The notes: a model not told the origin generated them from the letters alone. Shown: positions 8,341 through 17,489, counted from the stretch's first letter. The stretch: DNA of 64,000 nt from Aestuariibius violaceus (GCF_040779325.2 NZ_JBFONT020000001.1:558001-622000), one strand, 5' to 3'. Numbers and translations: made by a program.

Positions 8341-9327
8341 ATGCCGCACGCCGAAAATGCACCCTCCCTCGTCTCGATCCGCCACCTGACGCGGATCTTC
8401 GATGTCTCCAAACCCTGGCTCAACCGGGTCGTCGAGCGCCTGCCCAAACGCAAGCTGACTGCCGTTTCCGACGTGTCGTTCGAGGTGCCGGAACGCACAA
8501 CATATGCCCTTGTCGGGGAAAGCGGATCAGGCAAGTCCACCATCGGCAAGATGGTCGTCGGCCTCCTCCCGCCGTCTGACGGAGAGGTCGAGATCGAAGG
8601 CATCAACCTCGACACCGAAACCGATCCCGACAAGATCGAACAGGTCCGCTCCGACATCCAGATGATTTTTCAGGACCCCTATGCCTCGCTCAATCCGCGC
8701 TGGCGGGTGCGCGATATCATAACCGAACCGGTGCGCATAAAAGGCGGCGATACCAACGGCTTGGCCGAGAAGCTCTTGGAGCAGGTGGGCCTCTCCGCCG
8801 AAGACGCCATCAAGTACCCGCACGAGTTTTCCGGTGGCCAGCGACAGCGCATCTGCGTTGCCCGCGCGCTCGCCTCCGATCCCAAGCTGATCGTCGCGGA
8901 CGAGCCGACCTCGGCCCTCGACGTCTCGGTCCAGGCGCAGGTCCTCAACCTGATGAGCGACCTCAAGGACGAATTCGGGCTGACCTACATCTTGATCTCC
9001 CACGACCTCACCGTCGTGCGCCACATGGCCGACCGGATCGGCGTTCTCTACCTCGGACGATTGGTCGAAGAGGCCGCCCCGGACGCACTCTTCACCGATC
9101 CGAAACACCCCTACACGAAGATGCTCATCGAAGCCGCCCCTCGCATGGACGGCTTCGGCCGCGAGATCACCCCGCCCGAAGGCGAAATCCCCGACCCGAT
9201 CTCGCCGCCTTCGGGATGCGCCTACCACCCGCGTTGCCCAATCGCGATCGACCGGTGCTCGAAGGAACGCCCCAAGCTTGAGTGGAAGGGGGAAAGCCGT
9301 GTCGCCTGCTTTTTAGCCGAAGCGTGA
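8341..9327 (+). CDS. ABC transporter ATP-binding protein, DppF/OppF type
   Basis: 328 residues. Walker A is GESGSGKS, the signature is FSGGQRQR, Walker B is LIVADEPTSALD, and the C-terminal Cys motif is SGCAYHPRCPIAIDRC. The segment before Walker A (FDVSKPWLNRVVERLPKRKL) is the insertion typical of the second ATPase of oligopeptide importers. It is the last gene of this transporter operon. A CtrA-type box starts immediately after its stop codon and serves the next operon. Confidence 0.9.
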   Translation: MPHAENAPSLVSIRHLTRIFDVSKPWLNRVVERLPKRKLTAVSDVSFEVPERTTYALVGESGSGKSTIGKMVVGLLPPSDGEVEIEGINLDTETDPDKIEQVRSDIQMIFQDPYASLNPRWRVRDIITEPVRIKGGDTNGLAEKLLEQVGLSAEDAIKYPHEFSGGQRQRICVARALASDPKLIVADEPTSALDVSVQAQVLNLMSDLKDEFGLTYILISHDLTVVRHMADRIGVLYLGRLVEEAAPDALFTDPKHPYTKMLIEAAPRMDGFGREITPPEGEIPDPISPPSGCAYHPRCPIAIDRCSKERPKLEWKGESRVACFLAEA

Positions 9328-9329
9328 CG

Positions 9330-9344
9330 TTAACCTTTCGTTAA
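9330..9344. promoter_or_regulatory. Perfect CtrA-type box upstream of the pqi operon
   Basis: TTAACCTTTCGTTAA matches the alphaproteobacterial CtrA consensus TTAA-N7-TTAA exactly, and the next base (C) also matches the extended form. It lies 68 bases before the preferred pqiA start. The assignment rests on motif match and position only. Confidence 0.55.
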
Positions 9345-9412
9345 CTGCTCTCGGCTGGTGCCGGTGGGAAATCGGTGACACAGTGCGGCTTGCGACAAAG
9401 CGGACCTGCCGA

Positions 9413-10024
9413 ATGGAAGCGACGCCAGACCTCATTGCCTGCCCGACCTGCGATGCCCTGTGGCGCAAGACGATGCCGCAAGAGGGGGAGCGTGCCGTCT
9501 GCGGACGGTGTCATACGGTTCTTCTCGCGCCAAAGAGCAGCAATCTCAGTGTTGTTGCCGCACTGTCCCTGACGGTCGCGGTCTTGCTGATCGGAACGAC
9601 ATTTCTGCCCTTCCTGCGGATCTCCGTCCGCGGCCTGTCGAACGACAGCTCAATCCTTGACGCAGCCCTCGCCTTCTCGGCCGGCCTCACGACGCCCCTC
9701 GTTGTCGCCACGGCGGCGATGGTCGTCTTCCTGCCGCTCTGTCGTGTCCTTCTTCTTCTCTACGTCGTGGCCCCCATAGCCGCCGGCCGCAAACCGTTCC
9801 GCAGCGCGGGAACCGCATTCCGCTGGGCGGAAGACCTGAAGCCCTGGTCGATGGCCGAGATCTTCATCCTTGGATGCGCCGTCGCTCTGGTGAAGGTAAC
9901 CGAACTTGCGCAGGTGGTGTTCGGTCCGGCCTTCTGGCTTTTCGTTATCCTCGTCATCGTCACCGTCTTTCAGGACGGCGTGCTAAACCGTTGGTCGATA
10001 TGGCAGTCTCTCGAACGGAAATGA
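9413..10024 (+). CDS. pqiA: PqiA-like membrane protein, first half
   Basis: 203 residues from the ATG at 9413; a GTG at 9383 in the same frame is an alternative start. A zinc-ribbon-like N-terminus (CPTCDALW, then CGRC) precedes four hydrophobic segments, the PqiA domain. In E. coli PqiA one polypeptide of roughly twice this length holds two such domains; here the second is a separate gene starting at 10021 with an ATGA overlap. PqiA is the inner-membrane partner of the MCE protein PqiB in lipid transport between the membranes. Confidence 0.8.
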   Translation: MEATPDLIACPTCDALWRKTMPQEGERAVCGRCHTVLLAPKSSNLSVVAALSLTVAVLLIGTTFLPFLRISVRGLSNDSSILDAALAFSAGLTTPLVVATAAMVVFLPLCRVLLLLYVVAPIAAGRKPFRSAGTAFRWAEDLKPWSMAEIFILGCAVALVKVTELAQVVFGPAFWLFVILVIVTVFQDGVLNRWSIWQSLERK

Positions 10025-10638
10025 TCGCGCTCACGGCGCGAGATGCCGGGCTGGTCGGCTGCCAGCGCTGCACCCGCGTCTGGCCGATGGGAACAAAGCG
10101 CTGCGGACGGTGCAATGCCCCCCTTACATCGCGCGACACCAAAAGCCTCAGCCGGGTCTGGGCGTGGTGGTGGGCCGGGGTGATCTGCTACATCCCCGCA
10201 AATACTTATCCGATGCTCGTCACGCAGACCCTGACAAACGAATACCAGAGCACGATCGTCGGCGGGGCGATCGACGTCGCCTTGAGCGGTGACATCCCCG
10301 TGGCGGCCATCATCCTCTTCGCCAGCGTGGTCATCCCAGTCGCCAAGTTCATCGCGATCGCCTTCCTGGCCATCAGCACACGGCGAGGCACGGCCGTGCC
10401 CGGCCACCAGCGTCATCTGCTTTATGAAGTCGTCGAGTTTATCGGGCGGTGGTCCATGATCGACGTGTTCGTGGTTGCGATCACGTCGGCGCTCGTGCAA
10501 CTCAATGTCGTGGCATCCGTGACGCCCGGCCCCGCGGCCATTGCCTTTGCGCTCTCGGTGATCTTTACGATGTTGTCGGCCCAGAGCTTCGACAGCCGCA
10601 TGATCTGGGATCAAATCGAAGAGGACGAGAGACGGTGA
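10021..10638 (+). CDS. PqiA-like membrane protein, second half
   Basis: 205 residues from the ATG at 10021, overlapping the preceding stop. The N-terminus has two CxxC pairs (GCQRC and CGRCNAPL), then four membrane segments beginning VWAWWWAGVICYIPANTYPM, a stretch characteristic of PqiA domains. It continues by GTGA overlap into the MCE gene, so the three are tightly coupled. It probably acts with the protein encoded at 9413 as a heteromeric equivalent of two-domain PqiA. Confidence 0.8.
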   Translation: MIALTARDAGLVGCQRCTRVWPMGTKRCGRCNAPLTSRDTKSLSRVWAWWWAGVICYIPANTYPMLVTQTLTNEYQSTIVGGAIDVALSGDIPVAAIILFASVVIPVAKFIAIAFLAISTRRGTAVPGHQRHLLYEVVEFIGRWSMIDVFVVAITSALVQLNVVASVTPGPAAIAFALSVIFTMLSAQSFDSRMIWDQIEEDERR

Positions 10639-13391
10639 CCGAGACGCCCCCAGAGGTCGAGATCGAACCGGTTCGCCAGAGCCTTTTTCAGCGCGTCTCG
10701 CTCGTTTGGCTGATCCCGCTTTTTGCTGTCGTCGTGGCCCTAGGCCTCGCCTATCAGAATTACGCCGAACAAGGGCCCTACATCGAGGTTTTCTTCCCCG
10801 AAGCCACCGGGATCACAGCAGGGGAAACGCAGCTACACTATCGTGACGTGACTGTCGGCCTCGTCGAGGATGTTGGGTTCTCAGAAGACATCACGCGGGT
10901 GCGTGTGGGCATCCGGCTCGACCCGGAAATCGCGGAGTTCGTGGACGACGACGCCCGGTTCTGGATCGTAACGCCAGAAGTCAGCGCACGCGGGGTGACC
11001 GGCCTCGAAACCGTTCTGTCAGGCGTCTATATCGAAGCGCTGTGGGATGATGAACCGGAAGGCCTGCTGACCGAGTTTACCGGCGACGCGCGGGCACCGC
11101 TCGTGCGCCCGGGGTCACAGGGGCTGAGGTTCCGGCTCAGCACGACTGCCGGCGAAGGGCTGCCAGAGGGGACGCCGATCCTTTACCGCGGCATCGAGGT
11201 TGGCCGGATCGGAACGCCTGTCATCTCCGACGACGGGCTTACCACGATCGCAGACGCCTTCATCGACGCACCGCATGATCGCTTGGTCAACACATCGACC
11301 CGCTTCTGGGACACGTCCGGTTTTACCTTCTCGCTCGGGCCCGACGGTGCAGAAATCGACTTTCAGTCAATAGCGGCCCTTCTGGGCGGCGGCGTCAGCT
11401 TTGACACCGTCGTCTCGGGCGGAGAGCCGGTGGAGGAAGGCGCAGTTTATCGCCTTTATCCCGACGAAAGCACGGCTCGCAGCAGTGTCTTCGCAGACCC
11501 CGACAGCGACGCCCAGGTTCAGATCATGGCGATCTTCGATCAGAACGCGAGTGGCCTGACCGTCGGCGCCCCCGTTCAGTTGAGCGGCATCAACGTGGGC
11601 GAAGTCATCGGTTTGACCGGCATCATCGACGAACGCTCCTTCGGCGACCTCGACGTGCGGCTTCTGGCGACGATGGCCCTTCGCCCCACCCGGCTGGGCT
11701 TTGACGATACGGTCGATGACGAGGCGGTCCTTGCCCTTCTGGAAGCCCAGATCGCTCAAGGCTTGCGGGCCCGTCTTGCCTCCGCCAGCATCCTGACCGG
11801 TGGCCTGAAAGTTGAGTTTGTCATCCGCCCTGATTCACCCCCAGCAGAGCTTGATCGCGCCGCCATTCCGTTCCCGCTCGTCCCTACTGTCGAGGCAGAA
11901 ATCCGCGATGCGACGGCCACGGCGGAAGGCGTGCTGCAGCGTATCAACAACTTGCCCGTGGAAGAGGTGCTCGCCTCGGCCATCAACCTCATGGACAACG
12001 CAAGCGTTCTGATCGCGAGCGAAGAGATCCGGTCGATCCCCGTCGAGGTCAACGAACTGCTACGGGACACACGGGCACTGGTCGGCTCTGAGGCTGTTCA
12101 AGGACTTCCAGACCAGATCGGTGCGACGGCTGCTGCGATCACAGAAGCCAGCGAAGACCTGCGGCGCATCATCGCCCAGTTCGAAGAACAGCAAGGTGTC
12201 GAGAGACTGCTCGCAGCAGTCGACAGCGCCGCGGCCACCGCTGATGCCATTACCGCCCGGACGGAAGGGATCCCCGATCTGATCGATGCGGTCGCGGACT
12301 TGGCGGCCGATATCGACTCGCTCGACCTCGCCGGGCTCATCAACCGCACGAACGACGTGTTGACCTCAGCCAACACGCTTGTCTCGTCTGAAGAAGTTTC
12401 CGCAATCCCCGGCAACGTAAACGACATCCTCGACCAGATCGAAACGACGCTTCAGGAACTGCAAACCGAAGAACTTGCGGGTCGTCTTACGGCTGCAATC
12501 AACAGCGCCGCCAGCGCGGCTGAGCAAGCCGATGCGCTGATCGGTGAGATCTCGGAAAGCGGGACGATCGACAATACGAACCAGGCGCTGCAAGCGGCGA
12601 CCGATGCGGCCAATGCCGTCACCAGCGCGACCAGCGGAGTACCAGCACTGATCGAAGAGATCACGGCGCTAGCAGATACCGTCGAAGGCCTCGATTTCGA
12701 GACTTTGCTCGCCGAAGCGACAGAGTTGGTATCCACGACGGAAACGCTCCTCGGCAACCCCGAAACCGTCGAACTCCCCGCCAACCTGAATGCGGCCCTT
12801 GAAGAAGTTGACGCGATCCTGTCCGGTTTCCGTGAAGAGCAAGGCGTGCAGACACTGATCGCGGCAATCGAAAGCGCGGGCGCCGCGGCGCAATCCGTCG
12901 AAACTTCGACAGAGCAGCTGCCCGTGCTGGTCGACAACCTGACCCAGCTATCCGAAAGGCTGCGCGATCTGCCCTTGGACCAGGCGATCGAGGAAGCAAC
13001 AGCCTTTCTGGACAGCGCGGCAGATGTCCTCGGCACGGAAGACGCGGTCGCAATGCCGGGTGCGATCAATGACGTTCTGGGAGAGATCGAGTTGGTTTTG
13101 CAGGAGTTGCGGCAGGGCGATGTCGTGGCCAACGTCAACGCTGCCGTCGCCTCCGCATCCAGCGCGGCAAGATCAATCGAAGCCGCTGCCGACGACCTGC
13201 CAGCTCTATTGCGTAGGTTGGACGTCGTCCTGAACCAGACGGGATCGACCCTCGCGGCCTATGGCGACAACTCTCCCGCCAATTCAGAGCTTCGGGCCGC
13301 CCTGCGTGATATCCAGCAAGCTGCCGACGCGGTCGCGTCGCTCGCCCGAGCCATCGAACGGCGACCGAATTCCCTCCTCACAGGACGATAA
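10635..13391 (+). CDS. pqiB: MCE-domain lipid transport protein, PqiB-like, with long repeat region
   Basis: 918 residues from the GTG at 10635, which overlaps the preceding stop. One N-terminal membrane anchor (VSLVWLIPLFAVVVALGLAY) is followed by three MCE domains at roughly residues 48-140, 160-270 and 295-400. Residues 438 to about 870 are predicted helical and contain four diverged repeats (starts near 438, 563, 686 and 779), each with an IP/LP-x-x-(V/I/L)N motif and a later Ala/Ser-rich helix. E. coli PqiB is about 550 residues, so this C-terminal part is much longer. Known PqiB forms a periplasm-spanning tube; the extension may lengthen it. Confidence 0.85.
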   Translation: MTETPPEVEIEPVRQSLFQRVSLVWLIPLFAVVVALGLAYQNYAEQGPYIEVFFPEATGITAGETQLHYRDVTVGLVEDVGFSEDITRVRVGIRLDPEIAEFVDDDARFWIVTPEVSARGVTGLETVLSGVYIEALWDDEPEGLLTEFTGDARAPLVRPGSQGLRFRLSTTAGEGLPEGTPILYRGIEVGRIGTPVISDDGLTTIADAFIDAPHDRLVNTSTRFWDTSGFTFSLGPDGAEIDFQSIAALLGGGVSFDTVVSGGEPVEEGAVYRLYPDESTARSSVFADPDSDAQVQIMAIFDQNASGLTVGAPVQLSGINVGEVIGLTGIIDERSFGDLDVRLLATMALRPTRLGFDDTVDDEAVLALLEAQIAQGLRARLASASILTGGLKVEFVIRPDSPPAELDRAAIPFPLVPTVEAEIRDATATAEGVLQRINNLPVEEVLASAINLMDNASVLIASEEIRSIPVEVNELLRDTRALVGSEAVQGLPDQIGATAAAITEASEDLRRIIAQFEEQQGVERLLAAVDSAAATADAITARTEGIPDLIDAVADLAADIDSLDLAGLINRTNDVLTSANTLVSSEEVSAIPGNVNDILDQIETTLQELQTEELAGRLTAAINSAASAAEQADALIGEISESGTIDNTNQALQAATDAANAVTSATSGVPALIEEITALADTVEGLDFETLLAEATELVSTTETLLGNPETVELPANLNAALEEVDAILSGFREEQGVQTLIAAIESAGAAAQSVETSTEQLPVLVDNLTQLSERLRDLPLDQAIEEATAFLDSAADVLGTEDAVAMPGAINDVLGEIELVLQELRQGDVVANVNAAVASASSAARSIEAAADDLPALLRRLDVVLNQTGSTLAAYGDNSPANSELRAALRDIQQAADAVASLARAIERRPNSLLTGR

Positions 13392-13394
13392 GAC

Positions 13395-13949
13395 ATGCGA
13401 GTGGCCCTTCTGTTGACCATTGCGCTTGCCGGATGCGCTGGCGACCCCTCCCTTCGGTTCGCCGTGCCTCAGCCCGCAGCGGGGGACCCCATTCGGATCG
13501 CCGCGCGAACGGTCGAGATCCGCGAGGTCACCCTGCCGACTTACGCCGACAGCGAGGAGATCTTCGTCGAAAGCCCTGGTGGCTTCATCTCGTCGGATCC
13601 TTCGCTTCTCTGGGCCGACCAGCCAAGCCGCGCAATGACGCTCTCTCTCTCCCGGCTGATGGGCGAAATCACCGGTGCGCGTACGGCACCTGAACCTTGG
13701 CCTTTCGAAAGCATTCCCGACGCGCGGATCGAGGTTCGGGTGGACGAGATGGTCGCCGGTGCAGACGGGCTCTTCCGGTTTTCGGGCCAGTACTTCATCG
13801 GCAGCCCGACAGAACGCGTGGCGGAGCGGTCAGGCGTCTTCTCACTGACAGCGCCTTACCAATCCGATCTCGGCATCCCGTCCATCGCCAACGCGCGTGC
13901 CGTCGTGCTTCGCGATCTGGCCCGCTTGATCGCCGATCAGGGCTTCTGA
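13395..13949 (+). CDS. pqiC: PqiC-like lipoprotein (ABC-type transport auxiliary)
   Basis: 184 residues with a lipoprotein signal; the lipobox LAGC puts the lipidated Cys near residue 14. The mature domain matches the PqiC/DUF330 pattern: an early strand (RIAARTVEIREVTLPTYAD), an aromatic patch (SLLWADQPSRAMTLSLSRLM) and a C-terminal amphipathic helix. PqiC is an outer-membrane lipoprotein that docks the PqiB tube. It follows the MCE gene by 3 bases and closes the operon. Confidence 0.8.
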   Translation: MRVALLLTIALAGCAGDPSLRFAVPQPAAGDPIRIAARTVEIREVTLPTYADSEEIFVESPGGFISSDPSLLWADQPSRAMTLSLSRLMGEITGARTAPEPWPFESIPDARIEVRVDEMVAGADGLFRFSGQYFIGSPTERVAERSGVFSLTAPYQSDLGIPSIANARAVVLRDLARLIADQGF

Positions 13950-13951
13950 GC

Positions 13952-14923
13952 TTAGCCGCCGGACAGAAAGTGTTCGGGATCAAATGACAGTGGTGGGCGC
14001 GGGGACATCGCGAACGCATCCATCACCGCAGCCGTGACCTTCTCGTTCATCGGAGCAATCAATCCCAGCGCCTTCGCGCGCTTGACCACATGACCATTCA
14101 GCCAATTGACCTCGGACGGACGACCAAGCGTGTAATCGTCCGCCATTGAGCTTCTCGCCTCAGGATCGATATTCACGAGGCTCGACGCGATTCTGAGAAA
14201 CAGGCTATTCGGCAAGGACAAAATAGGCGGTATCAAGCGCGATGGCAGCTTTGCCACCCTTTCCAGTACGATGCCTTCGGCATGCGACACGGCAATGCCC
14301 TCCCTCATGCATGTCGCGAAGACCCGGCGCCAGCGCCTGTCCGAAAGCTCCTGCTTCAGCGCCTTTCCAGAGAGAGCGTTAAGCGGGTTGTTGAGGTTCA
14401 TAAGCAGCTTTGCCCAAAGGATACCCTTCATATTGCTATGTGTTCTGACCTGTAGGCCTGCTCCTCTCAGCTGTTGCGCGGTGTCAGCCGCACGCTGGTC
14501 CAGAACAATTTCCCCGTCAGTCATCTGGACGATCTCTCCTGCGCGCGTCCGAACGAGATTGAAACCGAACATCCCCTCGCAAACGCGGTCTCCAAGATGC
14601 GCCCGAAGAACGTCGCCGTTCGTCACACCGTTCTGCAGATTGACAACCCGCGCGTCGGCTGGCGCCGTCTCGGCAATCCGCCGCGCCGCTGCCGCCGTAT
14701 CCTTCGACTTGACCGCGACGATCACCAGATCGGCCTCGACAAGGTGTTCCGGATCCTCGAACACCTCAACCCGAACTGGGGGGCGTCCCATAGCGACAGC
14801 GCTCAGTCCATCCGGAAATGGCGGATCCTCCCCACGGCCAACAAACGCGACCCGCTCGCCATTTGCCGCCAGCATGGCACCAACAAAGCCGCCGACAGAC
14901 CCCGGTCCAGCAACAACGATCAT
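13952..14923 (-). CDS. Ketopantoate reductase-family protein (PanE/ApbA-like)
   Basis: 323 residues. The N-terminal Rossmann motif is GPGSVGGFVGAMLAANG, followed by VKSKDT and NLQNGV, then the C-terminal helical domain with WAKLLMNLNNPLNAL, the substrate-binding Lys/Asn region, and SMADDYTLGRPSEVNWLNG. The family reduces 2-dehydropantoate with NADPH, but paralogs act on other 2-keto acids. The ATG overlaps the dehydrogenase stop by 4 bases, so it belongs to the transporter-dehydrogenase operon. It could be a true pantothenate enzyme or a catabolic paralog. Confidence 0.85.
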   Translation of the reverse strand: MIVVAGPGSVGGFVGAMLAANGERVAFVGRGEDPPFPDGLSAVAMGRPPVRVEVFEDPEHLVEADLVIVAVKSKDTAAAARRIAETAPADARVVNLQNGVTNGDVLRAHLGDRVCEGMFGFNLVRTRAGEIVQMTDGEIVLDQRAADTAQQLRGAGLQVRTHSNMKGILWAKLLMNLNNPLNALSGKALKQELSDRRWRRVFATCMREGIAVSHAEGIVLERVAKLPSRLIPPILSLPNSLFLRIASSLVNIDPEARSSMADDYTLGRPSEVNWLNGHVVKRAKALGLIAPMNEKVTAAVMDAFAMSPRPPLSFDPEHFLSGG

Positions 14924-16563
14924 CCGGCTGATCGACCGACGGTTCGCCCCGAGAAGATGCAGCCACCCAAGAAAGTCCCCTCAAGGGCATTATAGCCATG
15001 GTAGCCGCCTCCGCCGAACCCGGCGGCCTCTCCTGCTGCAAAAAGCCCGCCGATGGCGCTTCCATCCTGGCCGATCACCTGGCCGCTCAAATCAGTGTGG
15101 ATGCCACCCAGGGATTTGCGCGTCAGCACATGGAGCTTCACGGCAATCAGCGGTCCCTTGGATTTGTCGAGCAGGCGATGGGGCTTCGCAGTCCGGATCA
15201 ACCGATCGCCGAGGTAATTCCGCGCGCCTCTGATAGCGACGACCTGGGCGTCTTTTGAGAAGGTGTTGGTGATCTGGGCATCTCGGGCCTCGACCTCTTC
15301 ACGGATCTTCACCGCATCAAGCTTGCCTCTGCCGATCTTGTTCATTCCGGCGACCAGGGCATTGAGATCGGTTTCGACGACGAAGTCCTGCCCATGCTCC
15401 TTGAAGGCCTCAACCGGCGGGGTCGCACCCTTTCCAAGACGCGACTTCAGCACCGACAGGACGCTCTTCGATGTGAGGTCGGGATTCTGCTCTGATCCCG
15501 AAAGCGCAAACTCCTTCTCAATGATCGCTTGGGTCAGAATGAACCAGGAATGGTCGTGGCCCCGTTTGCAGATTTCCCGAAGCGTCGACAGCGTATCGAA
15601 CCCGGGCAAGCAGGGGGCAGGCAAACGCTCGCCGTCTGCGTCCAGCCATAGGGAAGAGGGTCCCGGAAGAATCCGAATTCCGTGATGCGGCCAAATGGGA
15701 TCCCAGTTTCGCACCCCTTCTGTATAGTGCCACATCCGGTCGGTATTGATCAGCTGCGCGCCTGCCCTCTCGGCGATGTCTATCATCCGTCCGTCGACAT
15801 GTTCCGGCACGCCAGAGATCAGCGTTTTCGGCGGTTGGCCAAGCCGTTCGACAGGCCAATTGCGCCGCACCATCTCGAAGTTTCCGCCGATGCCACCCGA
15901 TGTAACGACAACGCAATCCGCTTTGAACGAGAAGTCGCCAACCACATCCCGGTTTGTCGCGCCCCCTCGCGGCAAGCTATCCTCCCGAAGGACCTCGCCC
16001 GACACGCCCGCAACCTGGCCGTTCGAGATATCAAGGGTTGATACGCGATGGCGATACGCGATGGACACCGCACCAGACGCCTCGTGGTCCGTCAGCCGGG
16101 CGACGAATGGCTCCAGAACACCCGGCCCGGTCCCCCACGTGATATGAAACCGTGGCACCGAGTTACCGTGGCCCGTCGCAAAGCTGCCGCCACGCTCGGC
16201 CCATCCGACCACGGGAAACCACCGCATTCCAAGGGCATAAAGCCAGCGCCGCATCTCACCTGTCGCGAAGTCGAGATAGGCATCCGCCCAGACGCGCGGC
16301 CAATGATCCTCATCCCGATCAAACTGGGCGGATCCCAGCCAATCAGATCGCGCCAAAGCCTTGCTGTCCTTGATCCCAAGCCGCCGCTGCTCCGGCGTGT
16401 TCACCATGAAGAGACCGCCAAGCGACCAGAACGCCTGACCGCCTAGATTCTGCGGACCTTCCTGGTCCAGAAGGAGCACCTTCTTTCCCCGGCCCGCCAA
16501 CTCGCAACTCGCGACGATCCCGGCAAGGCCTGCCCCGATGACGATAACGTCCGCATCCTTCAT
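14920..16563 (-). CDS. FAD-binding dehydrogenase (fumarate reductase/ketosteroid dehydrogenase superfamily)
   Basis: 547 residues. The dinucleotide-binding motif IVIGAGLAGIVASCELAGRG is at the N-terminus, with an Asp (LLLDQE) ending the second strand. The C-terminal FAD contact is IGGLFAAGEAAGFGGGGYHG. GGLFMVNTPEQRRLGI is typical of the bacterial FAD-binding dehydrogenase subgroup of about 550 residues. There is no export signal, so it is likely cytoplasmic. The substrate is unknown. ATGA overlaps on both sides place it in one operon with the BASS transporter and the reductase. Confidence 0.8.
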   Translation of the reverse strand: MKDADVIVIGAGLAGIVASCELAGRGKKVLLLDQEGPQNLGGQAFWSLGGLFMVNTPEQRRLGIKDSKALARSDWLGSAQFDRDEDHWPRVWADAYLDFATGEMRRWLYALGMRWFPVVGWAERGGSFATGHGNSVPRFHITWGTGPGVLEPFVARLTDHEASGAVSIAYRHRVSTLDISNGQVAGVSGEVLREDSLPRGGATNRDVVGDFSFKADCVVVTSGGIGGNFEMVRRNWPVERLGQPPKTLISGVPEHVDGRMIDIAERAGAQLINTDRMWHYTEGVRNWDPIWPHHGIRILPGPSSLWLDADGERLPAPCLPGFDTLSTLREICKRGHDHSWFILTQAIIEKEFALSGSEQNPDLTSKSVLSVLKSRLGKGATPPVEAFKEHGQDFVVETDLNALVAGMNKIGRGKLDAVKIREEVEARDAQITNTFSKDAQVVAIRGARNYLGDRLIRTAKPHRLLDKSKGPLIAVKLHVLTRKSLGGIHTDLSGQVIGQDGSAIGGLFAAGEAAGFGGGGYHGYNALEGTFLGGCIFSGRTVGRSAG

Positions 16564-17426
16564 GTCTCCCCCCTCACATAGCGCCGCAAGCCGTAGACGA
16601 TGGGCAGTCCCACCGCGTACATCAGGATACCGTAGACCGCCGACGGTATGGCGAGCGGCGGCAACGCCTCGCCTGTCGCCGTGATAAGCGCGGCGATCGT
16701 GATCCCAAGCGTGCCGTTTTGGATGGCCGCCTCAACAGAGATGGCGGCCCTCTCCCGACGGTCGACCGCCAAGAGGGAACCGGACAACCATCCGATCGCA
16801 AAGAGCAGAGCCACCATCCCGGCAAGTAGCGGACCAAGCCTTGGCAAGTTCTCAAGAAAGGTCCCCCAGTTCACGGCAAGGGCGATGACGACAATCGCGA
16901 TGAAGAGGAATGCCGCAATCCGATAGCAGATCGTCTCAAGCGCGTTGGCGGATCTCGAAAGGACGTGGCGCAGAACCATCCCGATCAGCACGGGCACAGC
17001 GGTGATCGCCGCCATGGCAAGCGCCAGCGCGCTCACATCGATCGGTGGTGCGGCCTCTCCCAGAAACACCTTGGCCCAGAGCGCAACAAGCGGCGGCGCC
17101 GTCACGACGGTGAGCAGGCTGACAACTCCGGTCAGGGAAACGGAAAGGGCGACGGACCCACTGGCGAGACGCGTCATCATGTTCGACGTCACACCGCCGG
17201 GACAGACCGAGAGGATCATTACACCAAGTGCGATCTCACCTGTAAGTCCGAAGAGCAGACAGAGTGCATAAGCCACCAGGGGCAGCGCGACGACCTGTGC
17301 GAGAAATCCAGCAACAAAAGCGCGGGGGCGCGAGAGGACCCGGGCAAAGTCATTAACGGTCAGACCGAGCCCCAAGGAAAACATGATGAAAGCAAGCGAG
17401 AGTGGCAAAAAGAGATCGAGAAGCAT
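16560..17426 (-). CDS. Bile acid:sodium symporter (BASS) family transporter
   Basis: 288 residues with about nine hydrophobic segments. Family hallmarks include SVCPGGVTSNMMTRLASG in the crossing helix and EAAIQNGTLGITIA near the C-terminus. Members couple sodium entry to uptake of organic anions; one Salmonella member (PanS) has been linked to ketopantoate/pantoate. It is the first gene of a minus-strand operon with an FAD dehydrogenase and a ketopantoate-reductase-like enzyme, so the three probably import and process one organic acid. Confidence 0.85.
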   Translation of the reverse strand: MLLDLFLPLSLAFIMFSLGLGLTVNDFARVLSRPRAFVAGFLAQVVALPLVAYALCLLFGLTGEIALGVMILSVCPGGVTSNMMTRLASGSVALSVSLTGVVSLLTVVTAPPLVALWAKVFLGEAAPPIDVSALALAMAAITAVPVLIGMVLRHVLSRSANALETICYRIAAFLFIAIVVIALAVNWGTFLENLPRLGPLLAGMVALLFAIGWLSGSLLAVDRRERAAISVEAAIQNGTLGITIAALITATGEALPPLAIPSAVYGILMYAVGLPIVYGLRRYVRGET

Positions 17427-17489
17427 TCAACTGGTTTTCCCTGTCGTCTCGTTGCGCATCACTGTTGCGGGAACGGTCGCGAACGCCAA

